From CALFXN01 sp937957815 (GTDB lineage: Bacteria > Synergistota > Synergistia > Synergistales > Aminobacteriaceae): a stretch of DNA of 64,000 nucleotides. The notes below the pieces were generated by a model. That model worked only from the letters and a program-made list of their open reading frames with translations, was not told the DNA's origin and ran no database searches. The position numbers and the translations under genes were made by a program. The stretch covers positions 1-64,000 of the forward strand of contig DAIQNX010000008.1 of NCBI GenBank assembly GCA_036788195.1, given 5' to 3'. This document shows positions 24,807 to 32,530 of this stretch, piece after piece (position 1 is the stretch's first letter; each line of letters opens with the position of its first letter).

Positions 24807-24836
24807 TTTATAGCCCCAATATGCGGACCTTGTCAA
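24807..24836 (-). promoter_or_regulatory. Strong sigma-70 promoter upstream of the CYTH-Ppx-Tct-PhoU operon
   Basis: Minus strand TTGACA (24836-24831), 18 bases, then TATAAA (24812-24807): an almost consensus promoter, stronger than any other seen here. It begins 28 bases after the buk stop codon, so it is separate from the butyrate operon. Confidence 0.8.
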
Positions 24837-24864
24837 GGCAGGAGGATTCCCGGTTCCTCCCGCG

Positions 24865-25935
24865 TCACTCCGCGTATATCTTCGCTTCCTCCCCGCCTTC
24901 GAGGACGCGCGTCGCTCCGTCGGCCAGAGCCTTCATCTCGTCCTCTCCCGGATAGACGAACACGCGCGCGATGAACGCGACCTTCTCCGTAATGTACTGC
25001 ACGAGTCGCGCGCTGTAGGCCAGGCCTCCGGTGAGCGCGATCGCGTCGACATGCCCCTTCAGGACGGCCGCGCACGCGCCGATTTCCTTGGCGACGTGGT
25101 ATCCGAGCGCTTCGAAGACGAGCTTCGCGCGTTCGTTGCCCGAGTCCATCATCTTCTCGACCTCGCGGAGGTCGTTCGTGCCGAGATGCGCGACGAGGCC
25201 GCCGCCGCCGACGAGCTTTTTCAAGAGCTGTTCGAGGTCGAACTCGCCGCTGTAGGCGAGGCGTACGAGCGCCCCGGCGGGAAGCGATCCCGCGCGCTCC
25301 GGCGAAAAGGGCCCCTGCCCGTCGAGCGCGTTGTTGACGTCGACGATCCTGCCGTGGTCGTGCGCGCCGACGGAGATTCCGCCGCCCATGTGCACGACGA
25401 TGAAGTTGCAGTCCGCAAGCGGTCTTCCGAGGTCGGACGCGGTCCGCCGCGCGACGGCTTTCTGATTGAGTGCGTGGAAGAGCGACCGGCGTTCGATCTC
25501 GGGAAGGCCCGAGACGCGCGCTTCCGGGACCAGTTCGTCGACGACGACGGGATCGACGATGAACGCACGCTTCCCCGCCGATTTTTCGGCGATACGGAGC
25601 GCGAGCGGCGCCCCGAGGTTGCTCGCGTGGGAACCGTAGCGGCAGGAGCGCAGATCCCGGAGCATCGGTTCGCCCACCTCGTAGGTGCCTCCGGGGATGG
25701 GCCGCAGCAGGCCGCCGCGACCGACGACGCCGTCGAGATCCTCGGGCTTCGTTCCGTGGGACGCCATCGCCTTCAGGATCTCCTGGAAGCGGAACTCCTC
25801 CTGTTCGGAAATTCCCTTGAAGCGACGGATGACGTCGACATCGTACCGCTGGGTGTCGGACCAGACTTCCTTCCCATCCTGAAAGAGCGCCACCTTCGTG
25901 CTCGTGGACCCGGGGTTGATCGCAAGAACCTTCAT
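24865..25935 (-). CDS. buk: Butyrate kinase (downstream copy)
   Basis: The 356-residue acetokinase-family enzyme phosphorylates butyrate or, in reverse, makes ATP from butyryl phosphate. Motifs: AINPGSTSTKVALF (phosphate binding), VVGRGGLLRPIPGGTY, HMGGGISVGAHDHGRIVDVNNALDGQGPFSPERAG, ALTGGLAY and a C-terminal YPGEDEMKALADGATRVLEG. The ATG at 25935 follows GGAGGAGTGTGCA; a TTG five codons earlier is unlikely. It is the last gene of a buk-ptb-ptb-buk cluster and a paralogue of 27922-29013. Confidence 0.95.
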   Translation of the reverse strand: MKVLAINPGSTSTKVALFQDGKEVWSDTQRYDVDVIRRFKGISEQEEFRFQEILKAMASHGTKPEDLDGVVGRGGLLRPIPGGTYEVGEPMLRDLRSCRYGSHASNLGAPLALRIAEKSAGKRAFIVDPVVVDELVPEARVSGLPEIERRSLFHALNQKAVARRTASDLGRPLADCNFIVVHMGGGISVGAHDHGRIVDVNNALDGQGPFSPERAGSLPAGALVRLAYSGEFDLEQLLKKLVGGGGLVAHLGTNDLREVEKMMDSGNERAKLVFEALGYHVAKEIGACAAVLKGHVDAIALTGGLAYSARLVQYITEKVAFIARVFVYPGEDEMKALADGATRVLEGGEEAKIYAE

Positions 25936-26001
25936 TGCACACTCCTCCAATCGATCACATGCTCCGCGTCCGTTTCGGCGCGGGACATCGTAATGCGACA
26001 G

Positions 26002-26034
26002 CCGGAGGAAGAGGCTGCGCGCGTCTTCCTCCGG
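26002..26034 (-). terminator. Intercistronic hairpin between ptb and buk
   Basis: CCGGAGGAAGA and TCTTCCTCCGG make an 11-base stem in the 128-base gap between the second phosphate butyryltransferase and the downstream butyrate kinase. Without a T-run it is more likely an mRNA processing or stability element than a full terminator. Confidence 0.4.
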
Positions 26035-26063
26035 CCGGTGTTTCCGTTCGTCTTCGGTGCGGA

Positions 26064-26999
26064 TTACTTTTTCTTCTGGAACGCCGAGAGCGCGACCGCC
26101 GCCGCGACGGAGAGCAGCTTCGCCCTCGGGGAATCGGCACGGCTCGTGAGCACGACCGGCGCCGTTGCGCCGAGGATGAGTCCGGCGGTCTCGTTTTTCG
26201 AGAAGTAGACGAGAGCCTTGACCATCATGTTGCCCGCGTCGATGTTCGGCACGATCATGACGTCGGCATGTCCGGCGACCGGCGAGACGATGCCCTTGGT
26301 CTTCGCGGATTCCTCGGAGACCGCGTTGTCGAGCGCGAACGGGCCGTCGACGATGCAGTTCTTGATCTGGCCGCGGCGGTTCATCTGCGTCAGCGCGGCC
26401 GCGTCGAGCGTGCAGGCCATGTCGGGGTTGACGACCTCGACGGCCGCGAGGACGGCGACCTTGGGCTCCTCGACGCCGAACGCGCGGGCGAGGTTGACGG
26501 TGTTCTGGAGGATGTCGGCCTTGGCGGCGAGATCAGGATACATGTTGAAGGCCGCGTCGGCGATGAAGAAGACGTGGTCGAAGCCCTCGACGGTGTGGAA
26601 GTAGCAGTGGGAGATCGTGTTCTTTCCGGAGCGCAGGCCGACTTCCTTGTTGAGCATCGCGCGCAGGAAGTTGTTCGTGTGGATCTGGCCCTTCATGTAG
26701 ATGTCGGCTTCGCCGGAGGAGACGAGCGCGACGGACTTCATGCCCATCTGTCCCTCGTTGCTCTCGTCGATGACCTTGTAGTTCGCGAGATCGACGCCGG
26801 CCTGTTCGGCCGCGGCCTTGATCTTCGACGCGTTTCCGACGAGGATCGAGTTCGCGAAGCCTGCCGTGCGGGCCTCCTCGAGCGCGGAAATCAACCCGGC
26901 GTCTTCGGCCATGGCAACCGAGACCTTCTTCGGGCCCTGTTCCTTCCCGATCTTCTTCGCGTATTCAAGCAGTGCGGACAACGTGCGGATCTGTTCCAT
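26064..26999 (-). CDS. ptb: Phosphate butyryltransferase (downstream copy)
   Basis: The 311-residue enzyme converts butyryl-CoA and phosphate to butyryl phosphate and CoA. It shows the phosphate acyltransferase fold with KKVSVAMAEDAG, DIYMKGQIHTNNFLRAML, AADAAFNMYPDL, and the C-terminal signature VDGPFALDNAVSEESAKTKGI-SPVAGHADVMIVPNIDAGNM. AAGGAGGG precedes the ATG at 26999. The open frame continues upstream but that part is not homologous. It pairs with the adjoining kinase for substrate-level phosphorylation. Confidence 0.94.
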   Translation of the reverse strand: MEQIRTLSALLEYAKKIGKEQGPKKVSVAMAEDAGLISALEEARTAGFANSILVGNASKIKAAAEQAGVDLANYKVIDESNEGQMGMKSVALVSSGEADIYMKGQIHTNNFLRAMLNKEVGLRSGKNTISHCYFHTVEGFDHVFFIADAAFNMYPDLAAKADILQNTVNLARAFGVEEPKVAVLAAVEVVNPDMACTLDAAALTQMNRRGQIKNCIVDGPFALDNAVSEESAKTKGIVSPVAGHADVMIVPNIDAGNMMVKALVYFSKNETAGLILGATAPVVLTSRADSPRAKLLSVAAAVALSAFQKKK

Positions 27000-27019
27000 T
27001 CTGTGGCACCCTCCTTCGA

Positions 27020-27925
27020 TTATCGCGCCACCACCGCGCCGAGCGCGATGGAGAGCAATTTTGTTTCCATGGAGTCGAAACGGCTCGTAAGAACGATGGG
27101 TTTCCGGGCGCCGAGGACGACGCCCGCCCCGCGTTCTTTCGCGAGGTACGTCATGACCTTTCCGACGAGGTTTCCGGCCTCGATCGTCGGCACGAGGAGG
27201 ATGTCCGCGTTTCCGGCGACGGGAGAGGAGATCCCCTTGATCTTCGCCGCCTCCTCGGAGACCGCGTTGTCGAGCGCGAACGGTCCGTCGACGACGCACC
27301 CCTTGATCTGCCCGCGGTCGCTCATCTTCGCGAGCGCGGCGGCATCGATCGAACAGGGCATGTCGGGGTTCACGACTTCGACGGCCGCGAGGGCCGCGAT
27401 CATCGGGCACTGGACTCCGAGTTTATGGTAGCACTCGACGGCGTTCTGGATAATCCCCACCTTCGTGGGGAGATCCGGATACATGTTCATCCCGCCGTCC
27501 GTGAGACCGAAGATCCGCTTCTCCATGACCGTGATCTCCTGCAGGAAGAGATGCGACAGGAGCGATCCCGTCCGCAGGCCCCACTCCTTGTTGAGGACGG
27601 CCTTGAGCAGCGTCGCGGTCTTCACGAGTCCCTTCATGAGAAGGTCGGCGTCGCCGCACGACACCATCTTGACGGATCTCTCGACCGCGAGGTCGTCCGT
27701 CTTCTCGTCGACGATCCCGATACCGTCGAGGCTGAGTCCGTCCCTCTCGGCGAGCGAGCGGATCTTCGCCGCGTCGCCGACGAGGACGCCGTTGACGAGT
27801 CCTTTCGCGTGCGCCGCGCAGACCGCCGCGAGCGCGTCGTCGCCGTAGGGGCACGCGACCGCTATCGTCATCTTCCTCCCGCCGGAGCAGAGATCGAGAA
27901 GAAAGTCCAGGTTCCGCATCGTCAT
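27020..27925 (-). CDS. ptb: Phosphate butyryltransferase (upstream copy)
   Basis: A second phosphate acyltransferase, 301 residues, paralogous to 26064-26999: both carry the FALDNAVSEE and KGI-SPVAG motifs and the same AAL-AVEVVNPDM segment. It differs in the N-terminal half (GKKMTIAVACPYGDDAL). The ATG at 27925 overlaps the stop of the upstream butyrate kinase by four bases (ATGA) and has GGGAGGGAC upstream, so it is coupled to that kinase. The two copies may prefer different acyl groups (straight versus branched), which is inference. Confidence 0.94.
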   Translation of the reverse strand: MTMRNLDFLLDLCSGGRKMTIAVACPYGDDALAAVCAAHAKGLVNGVLVGDAAKIRSLAERDGLSLDGIGIVDEKTDDLAVERSVKMVSCGDADLLMKGLVKTATLLKAVLNKEWGLRTGSLLSHLFLQEITVMEKRIFGLTDGGMNMYPDLPTKVGIIQNAVECYHKLGVQCPMIAALAAVEVVNPDMPCSIDAAALAKMSDRGQIKGCVVDGPFALDNAVSEEAAKIKGISSPVAGNADILLVPTIEAGNLVGKVMTYLAKERGAGVVLGARKPIVLTSRFDSMETKLLSIALGAVVAR

Positions 27926-29013
27926 CGTTTCGTCCCTCCCGCACAATCCCCGTAGCGTTTGGCGGTTTCCTCGCCCGAGAGCACGCGGAGCGCCCCCTCG
28001 GCGAGCGCCTTCATTTCATCCTCGCCCGGATACAGAAGCACCGGGGCGATCCACTGTACGCGCTCCTGCACGAGCGCCACGAAGTCGCTGTCGTAGGCCA
28101 CGCCGCCCGTGAACAGGATCGCGTCGACCTTTCCGTCGATCGCGGTCGCCTGCGCGCCGATCTCCTTCGCGACGGCGTACGCCATGGCGCGGTAGACGAA
28201 CGCCGCGCGTTCGTCGCCCGAGGCGATGCGTCCCTTGACTTCGCGAAGGTCGCTCGTCCCGAGATGGGCAAACATCCCTCCCTGTCCGGCAAGGCGCCGG
28301 AGCATATCCTTGAGCGAGAGAGAACCGCTGAAGCACAGACGCACGAGGTCGCCCGCGGGAAGACCGCCCGCGCGTTCGGGCGAGAAGGGACCGAAATCGT
28401 TGCCGCAGTTCACGTCGACCATGCGCCCTCTTCGATGCGCACAGATCGTGATGCCGCCGCCGATGTGCGCGACGACGAAGTCCAGCTCGTCCCATGGTTT
28501 TCCGAGATCCTTCGCGGCGCGGCGGACTGTCGCCTTGACGTTGAGCGCGTGGGCGAGGGAGACCTTCGGGAGTTCGGGCAGCCCCGTGATCCGGGCGACG
28601 TCCTCCATTTCGTCCACGGCGACGGGATCGACGATGAATGAGGGGATTCCGAGGGGGTCGGCCATCGCCTTCGCGATGATCCCGCCGAGGTTGGAGGCGT
28701 GTTCCCATGGCTTGCCGACTCGAAGCCGGTCGATGAGCGCCTGGTCCACCGCGTACGTCCCCCCGGGGATCGGGTCGACGAGTCCGCCGCGGCCGCAGAC
28801 GCAACCGAGGTCCGCGAGCGACGACCCGTGCGCCGCGATCGCCTCTTCGATCGTCTTCCGCCGAAAATCGAACTGATCCGCCACGTTCGCGAAAGCCGCG
28901 AGTTCCGCAGGATCGTGCCGGACCGTCTCGCGCCACACTTCCCGGTCCGAATCGAACCAGGCGATCTTCGTACTCGTTGATCCGGGATTGATGGTCAATA
29001 CCTGAATCCCCAC
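27922..29013 (-). CDS. buk: Butyrate kinase (upstream copy)
   Basis: The 363-residue acetokinase-family protein has INPGSTSTKIAWF, CGRGGLVDPIPGGTY, HIGGGITICAHRRGRMVDVNCGNDFGPFSPERAG, LFTGGVAYD and LLYPGEDEMKALAEGALRVLSGEE. The start is GTG with GGGGGGACGATCT upstream. It is the first gene of the cluster and has its own promoter. The product yields ATP from butyryl or isobutyryl phosphate in amino-acid fermentation. Confidence 0.95.
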   Translation of the reverse strand: MGIQVLTINPGSTSTKIAWFDSDREVWRETVRHDPAELAAFANVADQFDFRRKTIEEAIAAHGSSLADLGCVCGRGGLVDPIPGGTYAVDQALIDRLRVGKPWEHASNLGGIIAKAMADPLGIPSFIVDPVAVDEMEDVARITGLPELPKVSLAHALNVKATVRRAAKDLGKPWDELDFVVAHIGGGITICAHRRGRMVDVNCGNDFGPFSPERAGGLPAGDLVRLCFSGSLSLKDMLRRLAGQGGMFAHLGTSDLREVKGRIASGDERAAFVYRAMAYAVAKEIGAQATAIDGKVDAILFTGGVAYDSDFVALVQERVQWIAPVLLYPGEDEMKALAEGALRVLSGEETAKRYGDCAGGTKR

Positions 29014-29061
29014 AGATCGTCCCCCCTGAACGACAAAATGACGAGCGAACCGACATATGCG

Positions 29062-29103
29062 TCTGAATTCAGATTCGTTCGTTTTTTACTGGACTCCATT
29101 ATA
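29062..29103 (-). promoter_or_regulatory. Promoter and palindrome before the butyrate kinase cluster
   Basis: A perfect TATAAT (29103-29098, minus strand) serves as -10. Its -35 region is poor. About 25 bases downstream, in the transcribed leader, lies the 12-base palindrome TCTGAATTCAGA (29062-29073), flanked by CGAAC/GTTCG-type repeats, which could be an operator or leader hairpin. Confidence 0.45.
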
Positions 29104-29210
29104 CAGGACAAGGCATGGGGAAGGAAGAAAGGAAAGCGGCGTTTCGGACGAAGAACGCACTCCCTCCGGATCTCTTTTCGCCGGCGCGGCCGGGAACGGG
29201 GCGGGGCGTA

Positions 29211-31361
29211 TCAGCCCGGAACCGACAGCAGGAGGCGTCCCGCCTGGAAGACGACGACCGATCCGACGTAGCCGACGAACACCGTGAAGAACACCATGAA
29301 CGCGGTCCAGCGGACGCTCTTCGTCTCCGCGTAGGTCGCCGCGACGGCCGCGACGCACGGAACGTAGAGAAGCGTCATCACGAGGAACGAGTAGGCCGAA
29401 AGGGGCGTGAAAAAACGCGCGAGGGCCTGTTCGAGACCGACTTCGGAAACGCCGAGAAGCGTTCCGAACGTCCCGACGATCACTTCCTTCGCGAAGAAGC
29501 CGAAAACGAGCGCGACGGCGGCCTGCCAGAAGCCGTATCCCGCGGGCGCAAGGACGGGGGCCATCAGGTGCCCGAGCCGTCCGACGAGGCTTTCCTCGCC
29601 CGCGTAGGGGGTCCCTGGCGGCAGATTGGCCATCGCCCACATGATGACGACGCCGCCCAGAATCCACGTCCCGGCCTTGCGGAGAAACATGATTCCGCTC
29701 TCGGACGCCGCGCGGGCGACGTTCCGGAGCGAGGGCATCTGGTAGGGAGGAAGCTCGATGAACAGATCGTGCGGCTCGCCGCGGAAGAGCGTGCCGCCGA
29801 GCAGCTTCGCGGCCGCCACCGCGACGACGACGCCGAGGACGTAGAGCGAGAAGACGACCGTCGGGGCGTCGTCGCCGTAAAAGGCCCCCGCGAAGAGGAT
29901 GTAGACGGGAAGACGCGCCGAGCAGCTCATGAACGGGATGACCATGAGCGTGAGGAGGCGGTCGCGAGGATTGTCGAGAATCCGCGTCGCGGCGATCGCG
30001 GGGACGTTGCAGCCGAACCCCATGATCATCGGGATGAAGCTCTTGCCGTGGAGCCCCACCATCGCCATGATGCGGTCCATCACGAAGACGCCCCGGGCCA
30101 TGTAGCCGGACTCCTCGAGCATCGCTACGGCCGCGAAGAGCAGCATGATCTGCGGCACGAAAACCAGGACCGACCCGACGCCGCCGATGATTCCGTCCGA
30201 GACGAGCGACGAGAGAATCGCGGGCGCACCGGCGCGTTCGAGCAGCGCGAGCAGGAACCCTCCCGCCCATTGGACTCCCGCCCCGAGAACGTGCGCCATG
30301 GGATCGCCGAGAAGATAGGTGATCTTGAAGACACCCCACGTCGCCGCGAGGAAAATCAGAAGGCCGACGAACGGCGACGTCACGACGCGGTCGATCCTGT
30401 CCGTGACGGAGAGCCGTTCGCGGTAGACGCGCCCCTTCGCGACGACGGCCGCGGCAGCCTCCGAGACGAACCGCCACCGCCGTTCGATCGTCGCCGTGTC
30501 GAGCCCGTACCCGAAGCGTTCCGTCATCGCCGCGTCCTCTTCGGCGAGGATGCGGGCGACCGCTCCGTCCGGCGAAAGCGCCGCGAGGTGGTCCATCGCC
30601 ATCGGATCGCGCTCCGCGAGCCGGATCGCGAGGATCCTGGCTCCTCCGAATGCCGTCACCGCATCGGCGGGCGCCGACGAGAGCGCCGACTCGATGCGCT
30701 CGTGCGCGCGCGCCACGTCCGCGCCATACGGGACGCGCACCCCCTTCCGGGGCTGCGCCGCGGCGCCGCGAAAGGCTTTCCTGAGGGAGTCGACGCCACT
30801 TCCGCGCGGCAGGCATCTTGGGGACATGCACCCGGCGCAGGTAGCCCTGGGAAGGCATCGGGCGCAGTCGCCGCGCGCTAGCGTCGATACGACGGGAACG
30901 CCGAAGCGCCGCGACAGCGCGTCGAGGTCGACATCCATTCCGCGGCTGACCGCGAGGTCGCCCATGTTCACGACGAGAAGCGCGGGAAGGTCCAGCTCGA
31001 GGACCTGCACCGCGAGGTAGAGGCTCCTTTCGAGATTCGACGCGTCGAGGACGATCGCGGCGATGTCCGCCCGCCTCGAGAGAAGGAATTCCGTCGCCAC
31101 GCGCTCGTCGGGAGACGCCGCCCCGAGACTGTAGGTTCCCGGGAGATCCACGACGCGGATATCCCCGGCGACGTCGGGAAAGGAGCCGACGGCAAGGTCG
31201 ACCGTAACGCCGGGCCAGTTGCCGACCTTGCGGTTTTCGCCCGTGAGCGCGTTGAACAGACTCGTCTTTCCCGTATTGGGGTTGCCTGCGAGAGCGACGG
31301 AAAACGTCGTGCCGGCGACACGCTCAGTCGGCGGGCACGAACTGCAGGCGTGAATGATCAT
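29211..31361 (-). CDS. feoB: Ferrous iron transporter FeoB
   Basis: The 716-residue protein has an N-terminal GTPase domain: G1 GNPNTGKTS (26-34), G3 DLPGTYS (72-78), G4 reduced to NMGD (132-135). A C-terminal membrane part contains two gate repeats and the FeoB core motif (GFGCNVPAI). It imports Fe2+ across the inner membrane. Between the G5 loop and the final GTPase helix is an unusual insert with five Cys in 18 residues (166, 169, 175, 178, 183), besides Cys6 and Cys9 at the N-terminus. The start ATG is 13 bases after AGGAG, a little long. It follows feoA by 78 bases. Confidence 0.94.
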   Translation of the reverse strand: MIIHACSSCPPTERVAGTTFSVALAGNPNTGKTSLFNALTGENRKVGNWPGVTVDLAVGSFPDVAGDIRVVDLPGTYSLGAASPDERVATEFLLSRRADIAAIVLDASNLERSLYLAVQVLELDLPALLVVNMGDLAVSRGMDVDLDALSRRFGVPVVSTLARGDCARCLPRATCAGCMSPRCLPRGSGVDSLRKAFRGAAAQPRKGVRVPYGADVARAHERIESALSSAPADAVTAFGGARILAIRLAERDPMAMDHLAALSPDGAVARILAEEDAAMTERFGYGLDTATIERRWRFVSEAAAAVVAKGRVYRERLSVTDRIDRVVTSPFVGLLIFLAATWGVFKITYLLGDPMAHVLGAGVQWAGGFLLALLERAGAPAILSSLVSDGIIGGVGSVLVFVPQIMLLFAAVAMLEESGYMARGVFVMDRIMAMVGLHGKSFIPMIMGFGCNVPAIAATRILDNPRDRLLTLMVIPFMSCSARLPVYILFAGAFYGDDAPTVVFSLYVLGVVVAVAAAKLLGGTLFRGEPHDLFIELPPYQMPSLRNVARAASESGIMFLRKAGTWILGGVVIMWAMANLPPGTPYAGEESLVGRLGHLMAPVLAPAGYGFWQAAVALVFGFFAKEVIVGTFGTLLGVSEVGLEQALARFFTPLSAYSFLVMTLLYVPCVAAVAATYAETKSVRWTAFMVFFTVFVGYVGSVVVFQAGRLLLSVPG

Positions 31362-31439
31362 CGAGGTCGGAACGCTCCTTTACCGGAACAGGTACTCGAA
31401 GAGTTCACCCGTTCTAACTGAATGGAAGAGGCGAAAAAC

Positions 31440-31664
31440 TCAGTCCTCTTCACTCACGAGAATCTTCTCGGCGATGCCCCGCCCGACGGCGAAGCGCGCG
31501 TCTCCCACACCGAGCATGACCGGACCGCCCTGATTGCGCAGAACGCGGATCTTCGCGCCGGGGTATACCCCCACCTCGCACAGCCGTCTGGCCATATGGC
31601 CGCATCCGAGCAGGCGCATCACGCGGACTTCCCGGCCTTCAGCTATGTTTTTCACCGGACACAT
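31440..31664 (-). CDS. feoA: FeoA domain protein
   Basis: This 74-residue SH3-like protein (VKNIAEGREVRVMRLLGCGHMARRLCEVGVYPGAKIRVL) is standard length for FeoA, a small cytosolic partner needed for FeoB function. I choose the ATG at 31664, nine bases after GGGGGAG; an ATG three codons earlier abuts that site. The gene begins inside the end of the DtxR-FeoA gene (26-base overlap), so translation is coupled. Confidence 0.9.
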   Translation of the reverse strand: MCPVKNIAEGREVRVMRLLGCGHMARRLCEVGVYPGAKIRVLRNQGGPVMLGVGDARFAVGRGIAEKILVSEED

Positions 31665-32328
31665 CGTCGTCATCTCCCCCGATCCACACGGTCAGCGCGT
31701 GGATCTTCTCAAGTTCCGCCTCGACGCCGCAGATCATGCAGCGCACCGAAGCTCCCGAACGGTCCAGCATTTCGACGCCGGTCCCCGGAGTCAGCCCCGC
31801 CTCGAGCAACCGTGCGCGAATCGGACCGGCGCACGTGAGACGGACGACACGCCCCCCTTCCCCCTTTTTCAGAAGCGACAGCGGACGCGGGAGGCACGAC
31901 GGATTCGAGATGAACCGTTCCATTCGGCGAACCCAGGGTTCCTGGTTGCGCCGCGCGTCGAAAAAAAACTCCGCGAACGCGAGGATCCGTTCGTCGGACC
32001 GCTCGTCGAGCTCGTGCTCCATCGCGCAGGCGATCGCTTCCGCGCGTTCCCTGTCGATCCCGAACAGCTCGGAGAACAGGAACGCGAGATGCTCGTGGCG
32101 CCGGTATATCGCGAGCGCCCGCTCGCGCCCCGCGTCGGTCAGCGAGAGGTCGCCGTAGTGTTCGTGAACGACGAGACCGTCGTCGGAGAGACGCTTCACC
32201 GCCGCGACCACCGTCGGCTTGCTCACCCCGGTGCGCGTCGCGAGTTCCGTCACGGTCGGCGCGACCCCTTCGATTTCGAGGGCGAATATCTCTTCCATGT
32301 AGTCTTCTATGCGGGCCGAAAGGGCCAT
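31639..32328 (-). CDS. DtxR-family metalloregulator fused to a FeoA-type SH3 domain
   Basis: The 229-residue protein has an N-terminal winged helix (about 5-60; VTELATRTGVSKPTVVAAVKRLSDDGLV) and a dimerisation/metal-binding helical domain. The latter contains HEHLAFLFSELFGIDRERAEAIACAMEHELDE, with Cys, Glu and His residues at the positions expected for MntR/IdeR-type metal sites. The C-terminal FeoA/SH3 domain starts near residue 158. It probably represses the feo operon when iron (or manganese) is bound; a matching inverted repeat lies in its own promoter. It is the first gene of the dtxR-feoA-feoB operon. Confidence 0.92.
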   Translation of the reverse strand: MALSARIEDYMEEIFALEIEGVAPTVTELATRTGVSKPTVVAAVKRLSDDGLVVHEHYGDLSLTDAGRERALAIYRRHEHLAFLFSELFGIDRERAEAIACAMEHELDERSDERILAFAEFFFDARRNQEPWVRRMERFISNPSCLPRPLSLLKKGEGGRVVRLTCAGPIRARLLEAGLTPGTGVEMLDRSGASVRCMICGVEAELEKIHALTVWIGGDDDDVSGEKHS

Positions 32329-32344
32329 TCCTTCCCCCTGTGTT

Positions 32345-32356
32345 TTAGAGGTCTAA
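32345..32356 (-). promoter_or_regulatory. Candidate DtxR operator TTAGA-n2-TCTAA
   Basis: A perfect inverted repeat TTAGA/TCTAA with two central bases is 17 bases upstream of the regulator start and downstream of the -10 element. DtxR/IdeR-type sites are built on TTAGG/CCTAA arms, so this is a plausible autoregulatory operator of the iron operon. Confidence 0.6.
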
Positions 32357-32369
32357 CTACTCCGGCATG

Positions 32370-32399
32370 AGAATACATCATCGATGATCCATACGTCAA
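32370..32399 (-). promoter_or_regulatory. Promoter of the dtxR-feoA-feoB operon
   Basis: Minus strand TTGACG (32399-32394), 18 bases, TATTCT (32375-32370). The expected transcription start is just upstream of the TTAGA repeat. Confidence 0.6.
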
Positions 32400-32488
32400 G
32401 GACAACTTTGGTCAGATATCGTATATTCCGCGTCATGCACTGCGTCGCGCTCCGACGCGGTTCGCACTCCGGGAGTTTTCCCCGTTCG

Positions 32489-32497
32489 TGGTAGAAT
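32489..32497 (+). promoter_or_regulatory. Extended -10 promoter of the cysteine desulfurase gene
   Basis: TGG-TAGAAT forms an extended -10 element 34 bases before the start codon. No clear -35 was found. Confidence 0.4.
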
Positions 32498-32530
32498 GAG
32501 CCCAATTCTATCGGGACAGGAGTGATGCAG

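Noticed and set aside
26064..27410. Upstream extension of the downstream ptb to 448 residues
   Set aside because: The extra 137 codons are another frame of the upstream ptb. AAGGAGGG places the start at 26999.
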